Assembly: GCA_014529385.2 (NCBI GenBank)
Contig: CM043955.1
Coordinates: forward strand, 137,280,108 to 137,344,107
Length of the DNA: 64,000 bases
Direction of reading: 5' to 3'
DNA from: Adiantum capillus-veneris
Lineage: Eukaryota > Streptophyta > Polypodiopsida > Polypodiales > Pteridaceae
Shown: in pieces, positions 1-9,944 of the stretch
Layout of the letters: the number at the start of each line of letters is the position of its first letter
Position numbering within the stretch: the first letter of the stretch is position 1
Position numbers and translations under genes: made by a program
The notes under the pieces: generated by a model
What the model was told of the DNA's origin: nothing
Database searches by the model: none
Seen by the model: the letters and a program-made list of their open reading frames with translations, nothing else

Positions 1-568
1 TGGTTTCTTCAGTAAGCAGACTTCCTTCTACACCTGCTATGTTCAAACCATCTGGAGGTGCAGAATTACTCAAAGCTGTGCGAAAAGTGTCCCAACTTTC
101 CGGCAATGTGATCAACAGGAACATAGCTCTAACAGGTTCATCAAACTTGACACCTTGAGCTGACAACTGACTGTAGATTGTGTTGAATTCATTCAGATGA
201 TTGGACATAGGTGTCCCTTCTTTCATCTTCAAGTCAACAAGCTTCTTAAGCCAGTATAACTGTGAAGCTGCACTCTGCTTCTCATAAAGATCACTCAGCT
301 TTAACCATGCTTGATAAGCTGACATCTCGTCTGCTACATTGAAGTAAACGCTTTCTGCCAAAGTCAGCATAATGGTAGAAAGTGCCAATTCATCCATTTC
401 GTTCCATTCATCTTCGTCCATATCTTCTGGTTTTATCCCCTTGAGCTTTATAGGTTTTATCTGCTTCTTTTGTACCAACACGTGCCAAATCTGCTTCTTC
501 CACAATGGGAAATTGGTTCCATCCAGCTTCTTGATATTGTAAAGAGCAGTGTCCTGTGATCCAGCCAT
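1..568 (-). CDS. copia gag (element H), partial
   Basis: N-terminal part of a copia Gag, the capsid-like protein that packages the retrotransposon RNA. The ATG is at 568 (MAGSQDTALYNIKKLDG). The protein carries the LDGTNFPLWKKQIW pattern and the YWLKKLVDLKM block of the plant TNT1/Tork-type gag (UBN2 family). The visible frame is open, unlike the copy in element G where the tryptophan codon of KKQIW is TGA. The frame continues past the left edge, so the zinc knuckle and pol are not visible here. Confidence 0.85.
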   Translation of the reverse strand, partial: MAGSQDTALYNIKKLDGTNFPLWKKQIWHVLVQKKQIKPIKLKGIKPEDMDEDEWNEMDELALSTIMLTLAESVYFNVADEMSAYQAWLKLSDLYEKQSAASQLYWLKKLVDLKMKEGTPMSNHLNEFNTIYSQLSAQGVKFDEPVRAMFLLITLPESWDTFRTALSNSAPPDGLNIAGVEGSLLTEET

Positions 569-1597
569 AGCTACGCTTCACAGTAGTTTACTTTTCTGGG
601 AAAAATTCGCCAGAGTTTCCCCTGTAAACTGACCTCTGAACCAATATCAACCTGTCAAATGAACCAAGAAAGCTTCAGATTCTGCAGAAATTTTGGCAAT
701 GTCTCCTTTGTAAAATGGCTCTGGTGTACTAAAAACAGACCAAAAAACAGCTCAAAAAACACTGTCTCTCTGACACTGTAAGCTGCGAGTAAACCTGTCT
801 TGCACCTGTACTGTCTCTCACTGTCCTGTCACTGTCCTGTAAGCATAGACTACGACAATGCCTCAATGGCAGTAAAGCAAAGATGCAATCCCACTAACTC
901 ACAGTCAATACATCCTAGCTGCCTATCTAAGGGTGCTCGAGGGATCGCTCCAAGACCTGTATCACCGAAAGGATCTCAACATTCGAGAATCCCCCAACTC
1001 AATAAAACCTCACTCGACCCTCAACAAAGGCTGCAGTAAATCTGACAGTACATAGACTTCCCATAAAGTCATACATCCACAAATTTCCCACTGTATGCTG
1101 TAACCGCTGCGGCGGTTGTTTGCTGTGTGACTCACAGCCAACAAACCCTCAACAGACATACATCATCTCTGACAATACATCCCATGTGGAAGTACCTGCA
1201 ATGTCAGGATGAAATCTAGAATATCAAGCAGCAAACACAAGCTACCTGATGAACTAGTGGATGTCGCCTACAGTCTGTGTGTAGATGCGCCCGTGTCATA
1301 TGTGACACGCCTCCAAGAACTCTGAGCCGTCCTTTGATGTATAGACAACCACAAATCAACACTCTGAGAGTGTCGATATCCTCAGCACCTGCAGTCGTAG
1401 GTCGAAAACCCCAAATTTGCAGAGTCGGATCTGCACCCGTCGAGACCACGTAGTCGAAAATGGCCTGCGCAGACCTTTGTCGAAGCCGAACGGTGGCCGA
1501 GATGACCTCATAATGAAATTCTGACAACACCGAGCCCCACTCCAATCTGAGTTGGTGACTCTAGCCTCCTGCAGTGCTGCCCCGAGCCTCGATCTGA
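569..1597 (-). other. leader of copia element H
   Basis: Sequence between primer site and gag start. It is closely similar to 40981-42065 of element G. A frame of about 109 codons (1545-1216) is open in both copies, but the differences I see by eye are mostly amino-acid changing, so I do not call it a gene. Confidence 0.6.
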
Positions 1598-1609
1598 GCT
1601 CTGATACCA
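1598..1609 (-). promoter_or_regulatory. primer binding site, element H
   Basis: On the minus strand TGGTATCAGAGC follows the LTR end after two bases. This is the standard plant initiator tRNA-Met primer site. Confidence 0.9.
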
Positions 1610-1611
1610 GT

Positions 1612-1803
1612 TGAAGGAGTACGAGCGGAAGTGCGACGCGAGAGAGAGTGCGAGAAGAAGAGCACGACGATATGGTGAACTCGCTCTACTGTAATGTGTA
1701 GAGTATAGTGAGTTCTTATTAGGTTTTTAAAAAAGAATATGTGTACATACCTGGCGGCCCGCCCACTTACTTGGGCGACCACATTGGGCTTTATATCCCC
1801 ACA
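1612..1803 (-). repeat. 5' LTR of copia element H (192 bp)
   Basis: On the minus strand it begins TGTGGGGATATAAAGCCC and ends CCTTCA. Length and sequence match the LTR of element G at 40775-40966. A TATA-like TATAAAG lies about 10 bases from the outer edge. Confidence 0.88.
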
Positions 1804-1844
1804 GAAAGGACCTGTACTCTCAAAAAATCCTATCCATCATCCGG

Positions 1845-2219
1845 TTAAATGTTGCAGGAGCATTGGTTAAGCCAAAAGGCATCACCAAAATCATCAATCT
1901 TGCTAAAGCACGAGGATCCCTGTAACTTGTCGAGTATATCATCGATCCTAGGAATCGGAAATCTGTTCTTGATGGTGATTTCGTTGGGAGTGCTATAATC
2001 GATGCACATTCTCCAAGATCCGTCTTTCTTCAAAACCAACAACACTGGAGAGCAATACGGTGAAGTACTAGGCTGGACAAGACCCTTTTCCAAGAGGTCT
2101 TTCACTGGGTTCATAATCTTTTCATTCTGTACTTGGCTCACACGGTAAGGTGGCCGGTTCGGTGGCCTGCTTCCAGGTGTCAGATCAATGGTTTGATCTT
2201 CAGGCCCTCTGAAAAGCAA
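1845..2219 (-). pseudogene. Ty3/gypsy reverse transcriptase fragment (element B)
   Basis: Start of a Ty3/gypsy reverse transcriptase: the frame shows [20 protein letters not shown] and [19 protein letters not shown], the fingers/palm start of the domain. After FSKID the sequence jumps in another frame to [17 protein letters not shown], so roughly 30 residues around the first catalytic aspartate region are deleted. The frame then reaches the copia H insertion. The YxDD box would lie beyond H and is not visible. Confidence 0.85.
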
Positions 2220-3278
2220 TCGGCATGAGTGTGGAGAAAAATCTTAGCGTTCTTTTGATCAGGTCAAAACATATTCAACCTTTATCCATCATTCAGTTCT
2301 CTCCCTAAAGAATGAGTAAGACACTGAAGTACATCAAGTACAATCTCTAAGCCCTTCATTTATCAAAGTCGCTTTCTCGGCCCGGTAGTCAACCACGGCA
2401 TAGTTCTTGTGGTACCAAGGGATCCTGAGTAGAACGTCACTCGCGTGCCCTGAGCAACCCTGTCATTGCAAACAAAGTTTGCCAATGCTCGGTGTAATGG
2501 CAACATCCCATCCGGGTGCCAGTCGAACTACCTCCGCCTGTGGCGTCAGTCTGTCGGGCGTAATTCCAAATCGAGCCGCCAATTCCAAGTGAAAAGAAGT
2601 TGGCCTTGGCTCCTTCAAAAGAGCTTCCCGATCCTTCACTTTGCCCCAAAAAGCGGCAAAGTTTGTACTTTCATTCATTTGATTCGGTGCAAGTCCCACG
2701 CCATGTGGTACCAGTTCTGCTTTTCTATGTCCTTTTCTGCCACATTCCTCAGCTACTCTCGAACTCTCAGACCTGTCGTCGTCTTTATCATTACGTTCTT
2801 TCTGTGCCTTATTAGGGCACTTCGCGGAGATATGTTGTTGTTCCACGCATCCAAAGCACTTCCCCTCTCTGATGAAGCGAGCTATCTCCTCAGGAGTAAG
2901 CTTGGGTTGTGCATCATTTTTCTCTGGGTTGTTCTTTTTCTTTCTACTTTCATTCCCAGAAGTCTGTTCGGCTCGTTGTGTCATAGCCTCATCTGTGGGG
3001 TAGGTCAGACTGCCAGAGTGAATGGCAAAGCCCCGCTTCGCATGACTCATCAACTCCTCAATAGAAGCTGACTTCTATTCCAAGCAGTGATCTCGGATCT
3101 CTATAGGTAGACCCAAGGTAAACCGCTCAATCTGTTCTCTGAACGAGATCTTCTTGAATGAAGAGGCGGGTAGAAAAGAGCTCCAGAATCTTTCACAATA
3201 AGCATTGATTGTATCTTTCTTGGTCATCCGAAGATGGTTCCAAGAAGCTCGTACATCTCGTTCATATTCTTGCGTCAA
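2220..3278 (-). pseudogene. Chromovirus gag C-terminus and protease remnant (element B)
   Basis: Frames at 3278-3075 and 3053-2463 encode a retrotransposon Gag segment (SWNHLRMTKKDTINAYCERF) and a zinc knuckle CFGCVEQQHISAKC (CX2CX4HX4C) followed by a basic/acidic linker. A protease C-terminal motif, DVLLRIPWYHKNYAVVDYR, is visible near 2300-2420 after a stop codon. Stops and frame changes break the region. It would lie in the Gag-protease part of the polyprotein. Confidence 0.75.
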
Positions 3279-3334
3279 CCAAGAAGAAATAAAAAGCTTC
3301 TTAAATTTCAGCCATTTAACGGACGCAGTCTTGT

Positions 3335-4190
3335 TTAAAAGAAGCGTGGACCACCAAGTACGAGCATTCCCCTTAAAGTAAGAGGCAGCTCTCCGAATCT
3401 TGGAGTGCTCTGAATAGCGTCCTCCCGCGAAAGCGATGTCAAACTGCTATATAAAAGACAAAGCCTTCGAAGCATCTGAGTATCCTGAAAAGTATCAAAC
3501 TTGATCGAGTGGCCACCTTCCTTAAACTCTCGAACTTTCTTTCTTTTATCTTCGAGAAAGTCATACTGGTTGGCTTTGCAAAAATTCTTCTTGTTCGCAT
3601 AAAAGTTTCCGTCATCGGAATCTGAGCTGTCTGTAGACGAGCCCTCAGTAGGACTGTCAGTCTTTGGGCGAGATTTAACCTTCTTTGCCTTTCTCTTACC
3701 TTTTCTGTCTTCTTCGCTCGAATCCGAGGAGCTAGAAGAACTATCAAAAGAAGAAGAAGAAGAAGAAGAGGTGGGTACTCCTTCAAATCGAACACGCTTC
3801 TTCTGTTTCTTTGCCTTGTCAAAAGTCGACTGACGACCCAAATAACCTGGAAGGTCAGTGCTTTTCTTCTACTTTTTGCCGTGCTTTTTGGCTTTCTTTT
3901 GCGCGTCAAAAAGCTGAGCAATCCATGCATGAACCACGTTCTCCAGCTCCTTCTCCATATATTTCTTGGAGGCAGAAGGTTTCCTGAGAGCGGGTTTCGG
4001 GAGTGGTGTTGTGGTTCTTTGCCACTCCATCTGTACCTCTTCCAAAGAGGTCTGGTTCATATATTTTGCCATCTTCCAAAGAGGTCTGGTTCATGTACCT
4101 CTTCCAAAGAGGTCTGGTTCATATATAATGCAGCCTCCCAGGCAGCTGTTTGTCTTCTGAAGTCGAGCTGTTTCTCCTTGAGGTGGCAGC
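3335..4190 (-). pseudogene. Chromovirus gag N-terminal region (element B)
   Basis: Minus-strand gag start. It contains the MNQTSLEEVQMEWQRTTTP segment shared with element A. A TAG at about 3866 is followed in frame by LPGYLGRQSTFDKAKK and a serine-rich, acidic and lysine-rich low-complexity stretch (3700-3780). The same order (GYLGR.STF, VRFE, poly-Ser) occurs in the plus-strand gag remnant I. No catalytic domain is expected here. Confidence 0.7.
4034..4127. repeat. Three tandem copies of a 30-bp unit in element B gag
   Basis: The unit CTTCCAAAGAGGTCTGGTTC recurs three times with short spacers. Each copy includes a small inverted repeat (CCTCTT...AAGAGG). Element A has a single copy, so the amplification is specific to B. 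Confidence 0.7.
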
Positions 4191-4329
4191 GTCAGCCGGA
4201 AAGGCGAGAAAATAACGTAAGATGGTATGGTTTAGGAGCATATATTATTGCTCTTAGACTATATTCGTATAGTGTTAGAAAAAGGTTTAGTCTACCGTTT
4301 CCTAAATTCTTGTCATTGAATAGTCTTTT

Positions 4330-4398
4330 TCATAACACCTCTCTTCTCACTTTAATTCCACTACTTTGACAGTAAGCCACTTGCTTTATTGGCTCTAC
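4330..4398 (-). CDS. IMPACT-family gene, candidate exon 6
   Basis: After a polypyrimidine stretch and TTAG acceptor, the in-frame sequence VEPIKQVAYCQSSGIKVRREVL continues exon 5 and ends at TGA (4332-4330). The spacing and hydrophobic pattern resemble the helix-strand that follows the exon 5 block in YigZ-type proteins. A GAG|GTGTTA donor just before the stop could instead splice to a final exon beyond the retroelements. The motif match is weak. Confidence 0.4.
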   Translation of the reverse strand, partial: VEPIKQVAYCQSSGIKVRREVL

Positions 4399-4507
4399 CT
4401 AATTGCAAGAGCTTATATTAGTGAGATGCTGCTGTCATGTGTGATAAAACAAGATAAGCAATAGCGATCATAAACCTTGTGTTAGAGAAAAGCTCATGAA
4501 CACTTAC

Positions 4508-4561
4508 CAATGGATAAATGGCTCCCAAGAATTGGAATGGCAAGCGAACTTCCATCTCCAC
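4508..4561 (-). CDS. IMPACT-family gene, exon 5
   Basis: 18 codons between a TTTAG acceptor and a GTAAGTG donor. It encodes VEMEVRLPFQFLGAIYPL, which aligns by eye with the V.M.VEVPFDLLG.LY block that follows the YFGGIKLG region in plant members of the family. The frame is continuous with exon 4. Confidence 0.78.
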
Positions 4562-4811
4562 CTAAATCAAAATGTAATGCCAGATTGGTTACAAGCAATG
4601 GGCAAATGAAGACAGTGGTATCAGCATGTACAAAGTCCTACTCATCCCATATTCTTCTGATACACAGAAAATTATGCTCTACAAATAAAGTAAAGGAAAT
4701 TACATGTACATCATTATGTTTCACTTAGCTGAGGAGCACAAAATGCGCAGAATTTCCTGATGACGTATGACAACTGTATATTACTTGTGCAGTCCACATC
4801 CAAGAAAGTAC

Positions 4812-4917
4812 CTTGGGTTTCAGAACTAAAGTTTTCGCTTCTTTCAAACAATCCAGGGCTACTCCTCCATAAGCTCTTACTAAGCCTCCAGTTCCAAGCT
4901 TAATGCCACCATAATAC
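4812..4917 (-). CDS. IMPACT-family gene, exon 4
   Basis: Encodes YYGGIKLGTGGLVRAYGG and then LDCLKEAKTLVLKPK. The first block is the most conserved signature of the UPF0029 family. The acceptor is TTACAG and the donor AAG|GTACTT. The first base completes an arginine codon started in exon 3. Confidence 0.9.
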
Positions 4918-4999
4918 CTGTAACAATAAAGTTGATGCGAATCAATTGACACTTGCAGAAAAAAACAAGGGATAACCTCTTTTGAATTGCATAGTTCAC

Positions 5000-5115
5000 C
5001 GGGTCACAACCACCATGACTCCATCAAGACCAGATGCAACAATAGATGAGTAGATCGGCTTGCCAGCAGTGCCACCAGGCTCCCCATCGTCACTGAAGCG
5101 ATAAGCACCTTGGAC
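5000..5115 (-). CDS. IMPACT-family gene, exon 3
   Basis: Encodes [20 protein letters not shown], then [19 protein letters not shown]. The [12 protein letters not shown] loop is the conserved glycine-rich motif of the family. The acceptor is GAGCAG and the donor CG|GTGAAC. It is 116 bases long and leaves phase 2, matched by exon 4. Confidence 0.9.
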
Positions 5116-5190
5116 CTGCTCAACGGTATCTCACAGAGTTTTTGTCAATTCTGCAGAAGACTCACAGAAGTAATTTGTAGTTAAGCCCAC

Positions 5191-5232
5191 CTTGTACGCC
5201 CAACAATTGTGTGTGGCACGAGGATCAGTAAC
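5191..5232 (-). CDS. IMPACT-family gene, exon 2
   Basis: A 14-codon micro-exon, VTDPRATHNCWAYK, with acceptor CATAG and donor AAG|GTGGGC. DPRATHNCWAY is a family signature. It is too short to appear as an ORF and was found by matching the family motif order. Confidence 0.9.
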
Positions 5233-5753
5233 CTATGTAGAAAACAGCACCCCTCAGTCTATAAACCAGAACATTATTGAGAATGTAACCCAGTCAATTC
5301 AAAGTCCTTATGAAAAGAAAGACCATGTGAACATGTTCCACACACATCAATTTGTCAAACATCACGAGCTAAAAATAATTATCCCGAAGGAACAAACACA
5401 ACATGACAAACTACACAGTCATCCCTATGGGTTCTAGCAGGAAACCGACAAAGTGGAACACATCGAACCTACTATAGTTTTGCGGGAGGATGAAGAGCAC
5501 TCAAATCCTAACAGGGAAACGGAGAGAACCAACAGAGATTCCGACGAGGGCAAGCCTTTTTCTAATGCGTCAGGACCATGGCAAGCCTTCAACAGAGGAT
5601 CAATAGATTTGAGTACAAGCAACAGCTTCAAGTGGACACTTGTGCAAGGCACCTTGTTAGATACTCCAAGGATTAGGACTATGTGAAGCGTCTGAAAAGT
5701 CAAAGGATCATGCCGGCTATTTGGGTCGGAAATCTACTTTCAAAGAGACAATG

Positions 5754-5758
5754 GAATC
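5754..5758. repeat. Target site duplication GAATC, left copy
   Basis: GAATC immediately before the TG of the solo LTR; identical to 6492-6496. Confidence 0.85.
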
Positions 5759-6338
5759 TGTCACAAACTGCTGACGTGTCAAAGCCCTGAAGAAGGAAGC
5801 CAACTAGCAAATGTCGGCCGAGGGGCCTAAACCCTAAGAAGAACAAGTAATAGAAAAAGAAGTCCTACCAACTTATGGGGACCCCGTACGATGGGGCCCC
5901 AAGAGACATAAAGGATTAAAATAAAGCAGGACCCACACACACAGAGAAAGACTTGCGCCAATACTGATGACGTGGCAGCTGTACGATCAAATTCCGGAAA
6001 TTGCGCTGACATGATGACATAGCAGGCTGTACGGATTTCCGCGTTTTGCGCTGACTGCTGTACGGAATTCCATGATTTACGCTGGCAGCTTTTTGGCATT
6101 GCTTTTGGACTAGAAGCTTTTGAGTTAAAAGGCTTTTCATAAAAAACTGCTTTTGGGGCCTAGGGCCTTTAAATATGAGGCTAGGGCTCATTCTCTGGCA
6201 TGCTTCCTGGAGAAGGTGTAGAGTCTCGAGTATCGGCTTGTATTGTGTTGATGCAATATAATGAAATACCGAAAGGGGCGCCAAGGTTTGGAGCCAACAC
6301 TCTTTGGGGTGGAATTCCGCCACTCCGTGTCGCGTGTC

Positions 6339-6413
<75 letters not shown>

Positions 6414-6491
6414 AAATCCGTTGTTATTAAAGTGTTAAAAGTCTGTTCAGTCTCTTCTTTTCTATCGGCACGTGGTGCCCGTCTTGTGACA
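5759..6491 (+). mobile_element. Solo LTR (733 bp) inside gag remnant I
   Basis: Begins TGTCACAAACTGCTGACGTG and ends TGTGACA, flanked by GAATC on both sides. Its start matches the LTR start of element A read on the minus strand (TGTCACAAAGTGATGACGTG). A block around 6260-6330 (AAATACCGAAAGGGGCGCC) is also shared with A's LTR. Excising it plus one GAATC restores the gag frame across the junction, so this is an insertion that later lost its internal region by LTR-LTR recombination. Confidence 0.88.
6341..6410. repeat. (CT)35 microsatellite within the solo LTR
   Basis: Seventy bases of uninterrupted CT dinucleotides. Long GA/CT tracts are common in plant LTR leaders and are likely length-variable. 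Confidence 0.98.
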
Positions 6492-6496
6492 GAATC
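6492..6496. repeat. Target site duplication GAATC, right copy
   Basis: Immediately follows the terminal ACA of the solo LTR. Confidence 0.85.
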
Positions 6497-7509
6497 AAAG
6501 AAGTGTGTTCGCTTTGAGGACGATCCCAATTTTTCTTCGTCTTCTTCCAGTTCTAGTTCCAGCTCGAGCGAGGATGAGAAAAGACGGTCGAAGCGAAGAA
6601 AGCACAAGAAAAGCTATTTAAAGTCTAGAAAGCACAAAAAGCAATCTAGCAGTTTGGAGAAAACCTCTACTACCTCTAATAGTCCAGACAGTGATACCCA
6701 CACTTTTTGGTGCACTTTATAGCAAGAAGGATCACCTATTACGAGCTATGTAGTAAGACAACTTGGAAAACAAGAAGAAGAGGACAAAGGAGTTCAAGGA
6801 AGGGAGTAGTTTGATACTTTTTCGAGCTACAAAGATGCCCATCGAGCTCTCTCTTTCATACAACAGTTTGGCACTGCTTTCTCTAGAGGCAACTTCTCAG
6901 AAGCCTCTAGAAAGGCAGCATCTTTTCTAAAGGGGAATGCTCTTGCATGATGGTCAACTCTTTTTTATAGCAAAGCACCAATGAAGTGGGTGAATAAAAC
7001 TACATCTTTTCAAGACAAGCTACACTTCGATGTTAATAGAGTCAAGGGACCGAAGTCAAGCTGCTTCTTGCGTGAGCTATAAAGACACACAAAGTTCCTC
7101 CTCTAGTCACCCCCTTGCTTTTAGCGAAGGACTCGAGTCACTGCTTACAAATAGTTTGAGGACCACAACTACACCTCCCTGCTACACAAAGAGGCGTCGT
7201 ATTGTAGCAAGCGGAGGTTGTTCAGTCTCACAAGCCACCTCATGTACTAGAATATCATGCCTAGGTCTCATTATAGCACTCTTGAGCTACTAGGTTATGG
7301 GCTAGCATTATTGCTCTAGCTTTCTCCCTCTTGCTGGCATTTGTTGCCATCTCAATGTGCTCTCTCACATCTCCTTCAACATCTGGGGGTTTGATAAATG
7401 TCGATCGAGGGGCTCTTCTCCTCCTGCAAAACATGAAGCAATTCAAGGCTTCTTTGATGACTAATTGGCTCCTGTCTTGAGTAGAATGAGTGTATATATG
7501 AGGATGAGG

Positions 7510-7514
7510 TTGGA
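7510..7514. repeat. Target site duplication TTGGA, left copy (element A)
   Basis: Identical to 10484-10488; both abut LTR termini. Confidence 0.9.
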
Positions 7515-8053
7515 TGTAACAGACTTGGACACTCCAAGTCAAGAATCAATCGCGACAGCACCAAATAACCACTTCAAAACAATTCACAGATCACAATAGA
7601 TTTGCACTGGCCCGGCGGAGTTCCGTGCCTAGAGATATTGGCCCCAAAGACTGGCGCCCCTTTCGGTATTTCTTTTTATATTAATCAATCATCAAAGTAC
7701 AAGAGAGCGGTTAGGGTTTCACTCTCAGACTCTGCGTCCAGATGCTCTCAGAAGTGAAGCCCTCACCACTTATTTAAAGATACAAGGGATGCCCAAAAGC
7801 AGAGCCCCAAAAGCTTTTAAAATAAAAAGCATCAGTTCTCTCTCTCTCTTAGAGAGTCTTTTCTCTTTTTTTATAAAAAAAAGCAAAATTCGCGTCGCTC
7901 ATCATTTTCCCAAAAAAAATAATAATAATTAATTTTCAGCCTCTGCGATTTCCGGAAATTAGGTTTTTGGTAGAAATTAGGGTTTGCAGGAATTTTAGGG
8001 TTTCTGGCAAAAATTAGGGTTTCTGTTGTCCGCCACGTCATCACTTTGTGACA
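7515..8053 (-). repeat. 3' LTR of element A
   Basis: On the plus strand it runs TGTAACAGACTTGG...TTTGTGACA, 539 bp, nearly identical to 9945-10483. A polypurine tract (minus strand, read from TACCCCCCTCTTG at 8054-8066) adjoins its inner edge. Confidence 0.92.
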
Positions 8054-8635
8054 TACCCCCCTCTTGAAAGCATTGTAATCGACCGCGATTACGCCTGCAA
8101 AACCGACAAAAGCCATAAACCGTCTTAGCAGACACTGACTGTTAGTACCTATGTACTAGGAACACACATCTAGCACATGTACAAAATCGACAATCACATC
8201 ACACGACATCACAGGACATCACCAGACATTCAACATTCATTCAGATCTTGGACTATGATTTATCGGCAATGTAGCTAGCAATCACATCTAGGTCCAATCG
8301 GGACCTCAACGATGTCCGATTGACTAACCCCTATTGCAACCATGTCTATTCAAGATCAATCAGACCAAAATGCTGTAGTCATTTCGTCTATCAGTTCCTG
8401 CACTCACAAGAAGTCAAGAACAAATCAGTATCATTATCAGGAATTCCATTTCATAAAGTCATCCAGCAGAATAGTGTCAGCTCTCAGTATCCCTGAAGCT
8501 CAAAGAGACATCAGTGACTTTAGTATCAAAATCGAGGCATCTGTTGACAAAGGAGCGGAGTAACTCCCCTTTTGTGCATCCCACTGCACCAGATCTTCGG
8601 CCAAGCTGAGTTTCTGGGTTCCGTTTGGAGTAGAC

Positions 8636-9770
8636 TATGCTAAACCAAAACATCGAGGTAAAGTTTCACAATCTGAGGAGTATCTGCTAGGTCCTCCTCC
8701 TCCATCCACTTCGCATCAAATGCAAGAAAGTTCTTGAACTAAACCAAGAACCGCCTTCGGACTTTACCTTTCTTCGTATCGTTATGTGCCAAAATATGTT
8801 CAGGAACAAGGATCTCCTCGTTTTCTTCCACTTCGGGTTGCTCATCAGGCTCCCCATCATCAGGCACATCACCCTTAACAGGGTTCAAGAGACTCACATG
8901 CAATGCATTATGAATCCTCCAAGTATCTGGCAGTTTCAATCGGAAGGAGACTTCATTTATCTTTTCAGTAATCTGGAAAGGGCCGTAGTATCGTATACTA
9001 AGCTTTGGAAAAAGCCTCTCCTTTCCCTTTTTCTTTCGTAGGTGTGCCTTCTCAAAACGTAAGAGCACCCAATCATCCTCCTTCAATTTCATGTCGCGAC
9101 GATGGCGATCCGCTGCCTTTTTCTGTCGTTCTTGAGACTTCTGCAAAGTCTCGCGAACCTTGGCAAAAGCCGTATCTAGATCTCGCGTATATTCATCCGC
9201 TTCAAAGATCTTATCTTTCGTGCTCAGGAAGGGTGGAACCTTCGCAGCACCTTCAACAATCTCAAATGGCGCCTTCCCCGTCGACGAGTGTATCGTGTTA
9301 TTGTAGGCAAATTCCACCAAAGGTAAATATCTTTCCCATTGAGTCCTCTGATCTGAAATATAAGACTTCAATAAATCTAGAACCACTGAATTGGCAATCT
9401 CGGATTGCCCGTCAGTCTACGGGTGGAACGATGACGAGAACTGCAACCACGTGCCAATGTTCTCCCAAATTGCCTTCCAAAACAAACTCGTAAATATGGG
9501 GTCTCTGTCGGAGACAATTGTCTTAGGCATGCCAAGTAATCTAAAAATCTGGGCCACAAACAGTCTCGCTAAGTGATCCGGCTTGGCAGAAGGTTTCCTG
9601 AGAGCGGGTTTCGGGAGTGGTGTTGTGGTTCTTTGCCACTCCATCTGTACCTCTTCCAAAGAGGTCTGGTTCATATATTTTGCCATCTTTGGGTCCTTGG
9701 CAAAATTGAGCATCATCTTTGTCGCATCGTCGATCAACTGGCGACGCTCCATCTCTCGCCGCTCCGCCTA
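8636..9770 (-). pseudogene. In-frame gag-integrase fusion with chromodomain-like tail (element A)
   Basis: From 9752 the frame reads a Gag N-terminal segment (MERRQLIDDATKMM, MNQTSLEEVQMEW) and at about 9584 passes without a frame change into integrase (DHLARLFVAQIFRLLGMPKT, VSDRDPIFTS). The second catalytic aspartate (SDRDP) is present; the first is deleted. A TAG follows FHP near 9418, and the frame reopens through the glutamate-containing TDGQSEIANS region, FAYNNTIHSSTGKAPFE and the C-terminal SH3-like part. After another stop near 8739 the downstream frame reads FKNFLAFDAKWMEEEDL, which resembles a chromodomain. The upstream gag start (MASGNDQSTPSSS at 9872) is separated by further stops. 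Confidence 0.82.
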
Positions 9771-9931
9771 AGTAGGCTAAGGCGGGCCATACTCTCTGCC
9801 GAAATCTTCGTTGTGATCCCTGCCTGCATCTCCAGATGAAGAGGGAGTCGACTGATCATTGCCTGAAGCCATAGGTGCCGCGGAGAAAAAATTTCGGGGA
9901 TCGGATTTCTCGTAGAAGAGAAATCGGCCGT

Positions 9932-9943
9932 GCTCTGATACCA
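9932..9943 (-). promoter_or_regulatory. Primer binding site, element A
   Basis: Minus strand TGGTATCAGAGC, one base from the LTR end; matches the 3' end of initiator tRNA-Met. Confidence 0.9.
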
Positions 9944-9944
9944 C

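Larger units (their letters stand above)
1..1803 (-). mobile_element. Copia element H, 5' part, runs off left edge
   Basis: Ty1/copia retrotransposon of the same family as element G at the other end of the window, here inverted. Read on the minus strand it has a 192-bp LTR (1803-1612), a primer site matching initiator tRNA-Met (1609-1598), a leader of about 1 kb, and the start of gag (568-1). The outer LTR edge at 1803 is followed by GAAAG, the presumed target duplication; the partner copy lies outside the window. It is inserted in the reverse transcriptase region of decayed chromovirus B, whose reading frame resumes at 1804. Confidence 0.9.
1804..4200 (-). mobile_element. Decayed chromovirus B (Ty3/gypsy), gag to partial RT
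   Basis: Minus-strand remnant in the order gag, protease, reverse transcriptase, interrupted at 1803 by copia H. The gag segment near 3975-4070 is nearly identical to that of element A (9595-9690), so A and B are one family; A ends in a chromodomain-like tail. No LTR, integrase or target duplication of B is visible. The upper boundary near 4200 is approximate. Confidence 0.75.
5660..7290 (+). pseudogene. Degraded chromovirus gag (remnant I), split by a solo LTR
   Basis: On the plus strand the frame just before 5759 reads GYLGRKSTFKETMES and resumes after 6491 with KKCVRFEDDPNFSSSS. This is the order seen in element B gag (GYLGRQSTF..., VRFEG, poly-Ser). Further on, in shifted frames, FSRGNFSEASRKAASFLKGN and WWSTLFYSKAPMKWVN match the retrotransposon Gag fold. 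Several stops and frameshifts are present. No pol follows. It sits antisense in host intron 1. Both outer limits are approximate. Confidence 0.75.

Noticed and set aside
1216-1545. 109-codon frame in the copia H leader, also open in G
   Set aside because: Differences between the two copies are mostly amino-acid changing and no motif is present; treated as leader.
3881-4369. Plus-strand 162-codon frame
   Set aside because: Antisense to the gag of element B and the host exon region; no motif.
6188-6722. Long open frames over the CT microsatellite (Ser/Leu or Arg/Glu repeats)
   Set aside because: They arise from translating a CT dinucleotide tract in an LTR; only the GAG segment after 6491 has family similarity.
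7261-7542. 93-codon minus-strand frame with RRRRAPRSTFIKPPDVEG
   Set aside because: No family recognised, and its 5' part runs into the element A LTR, so the frame is a composite.
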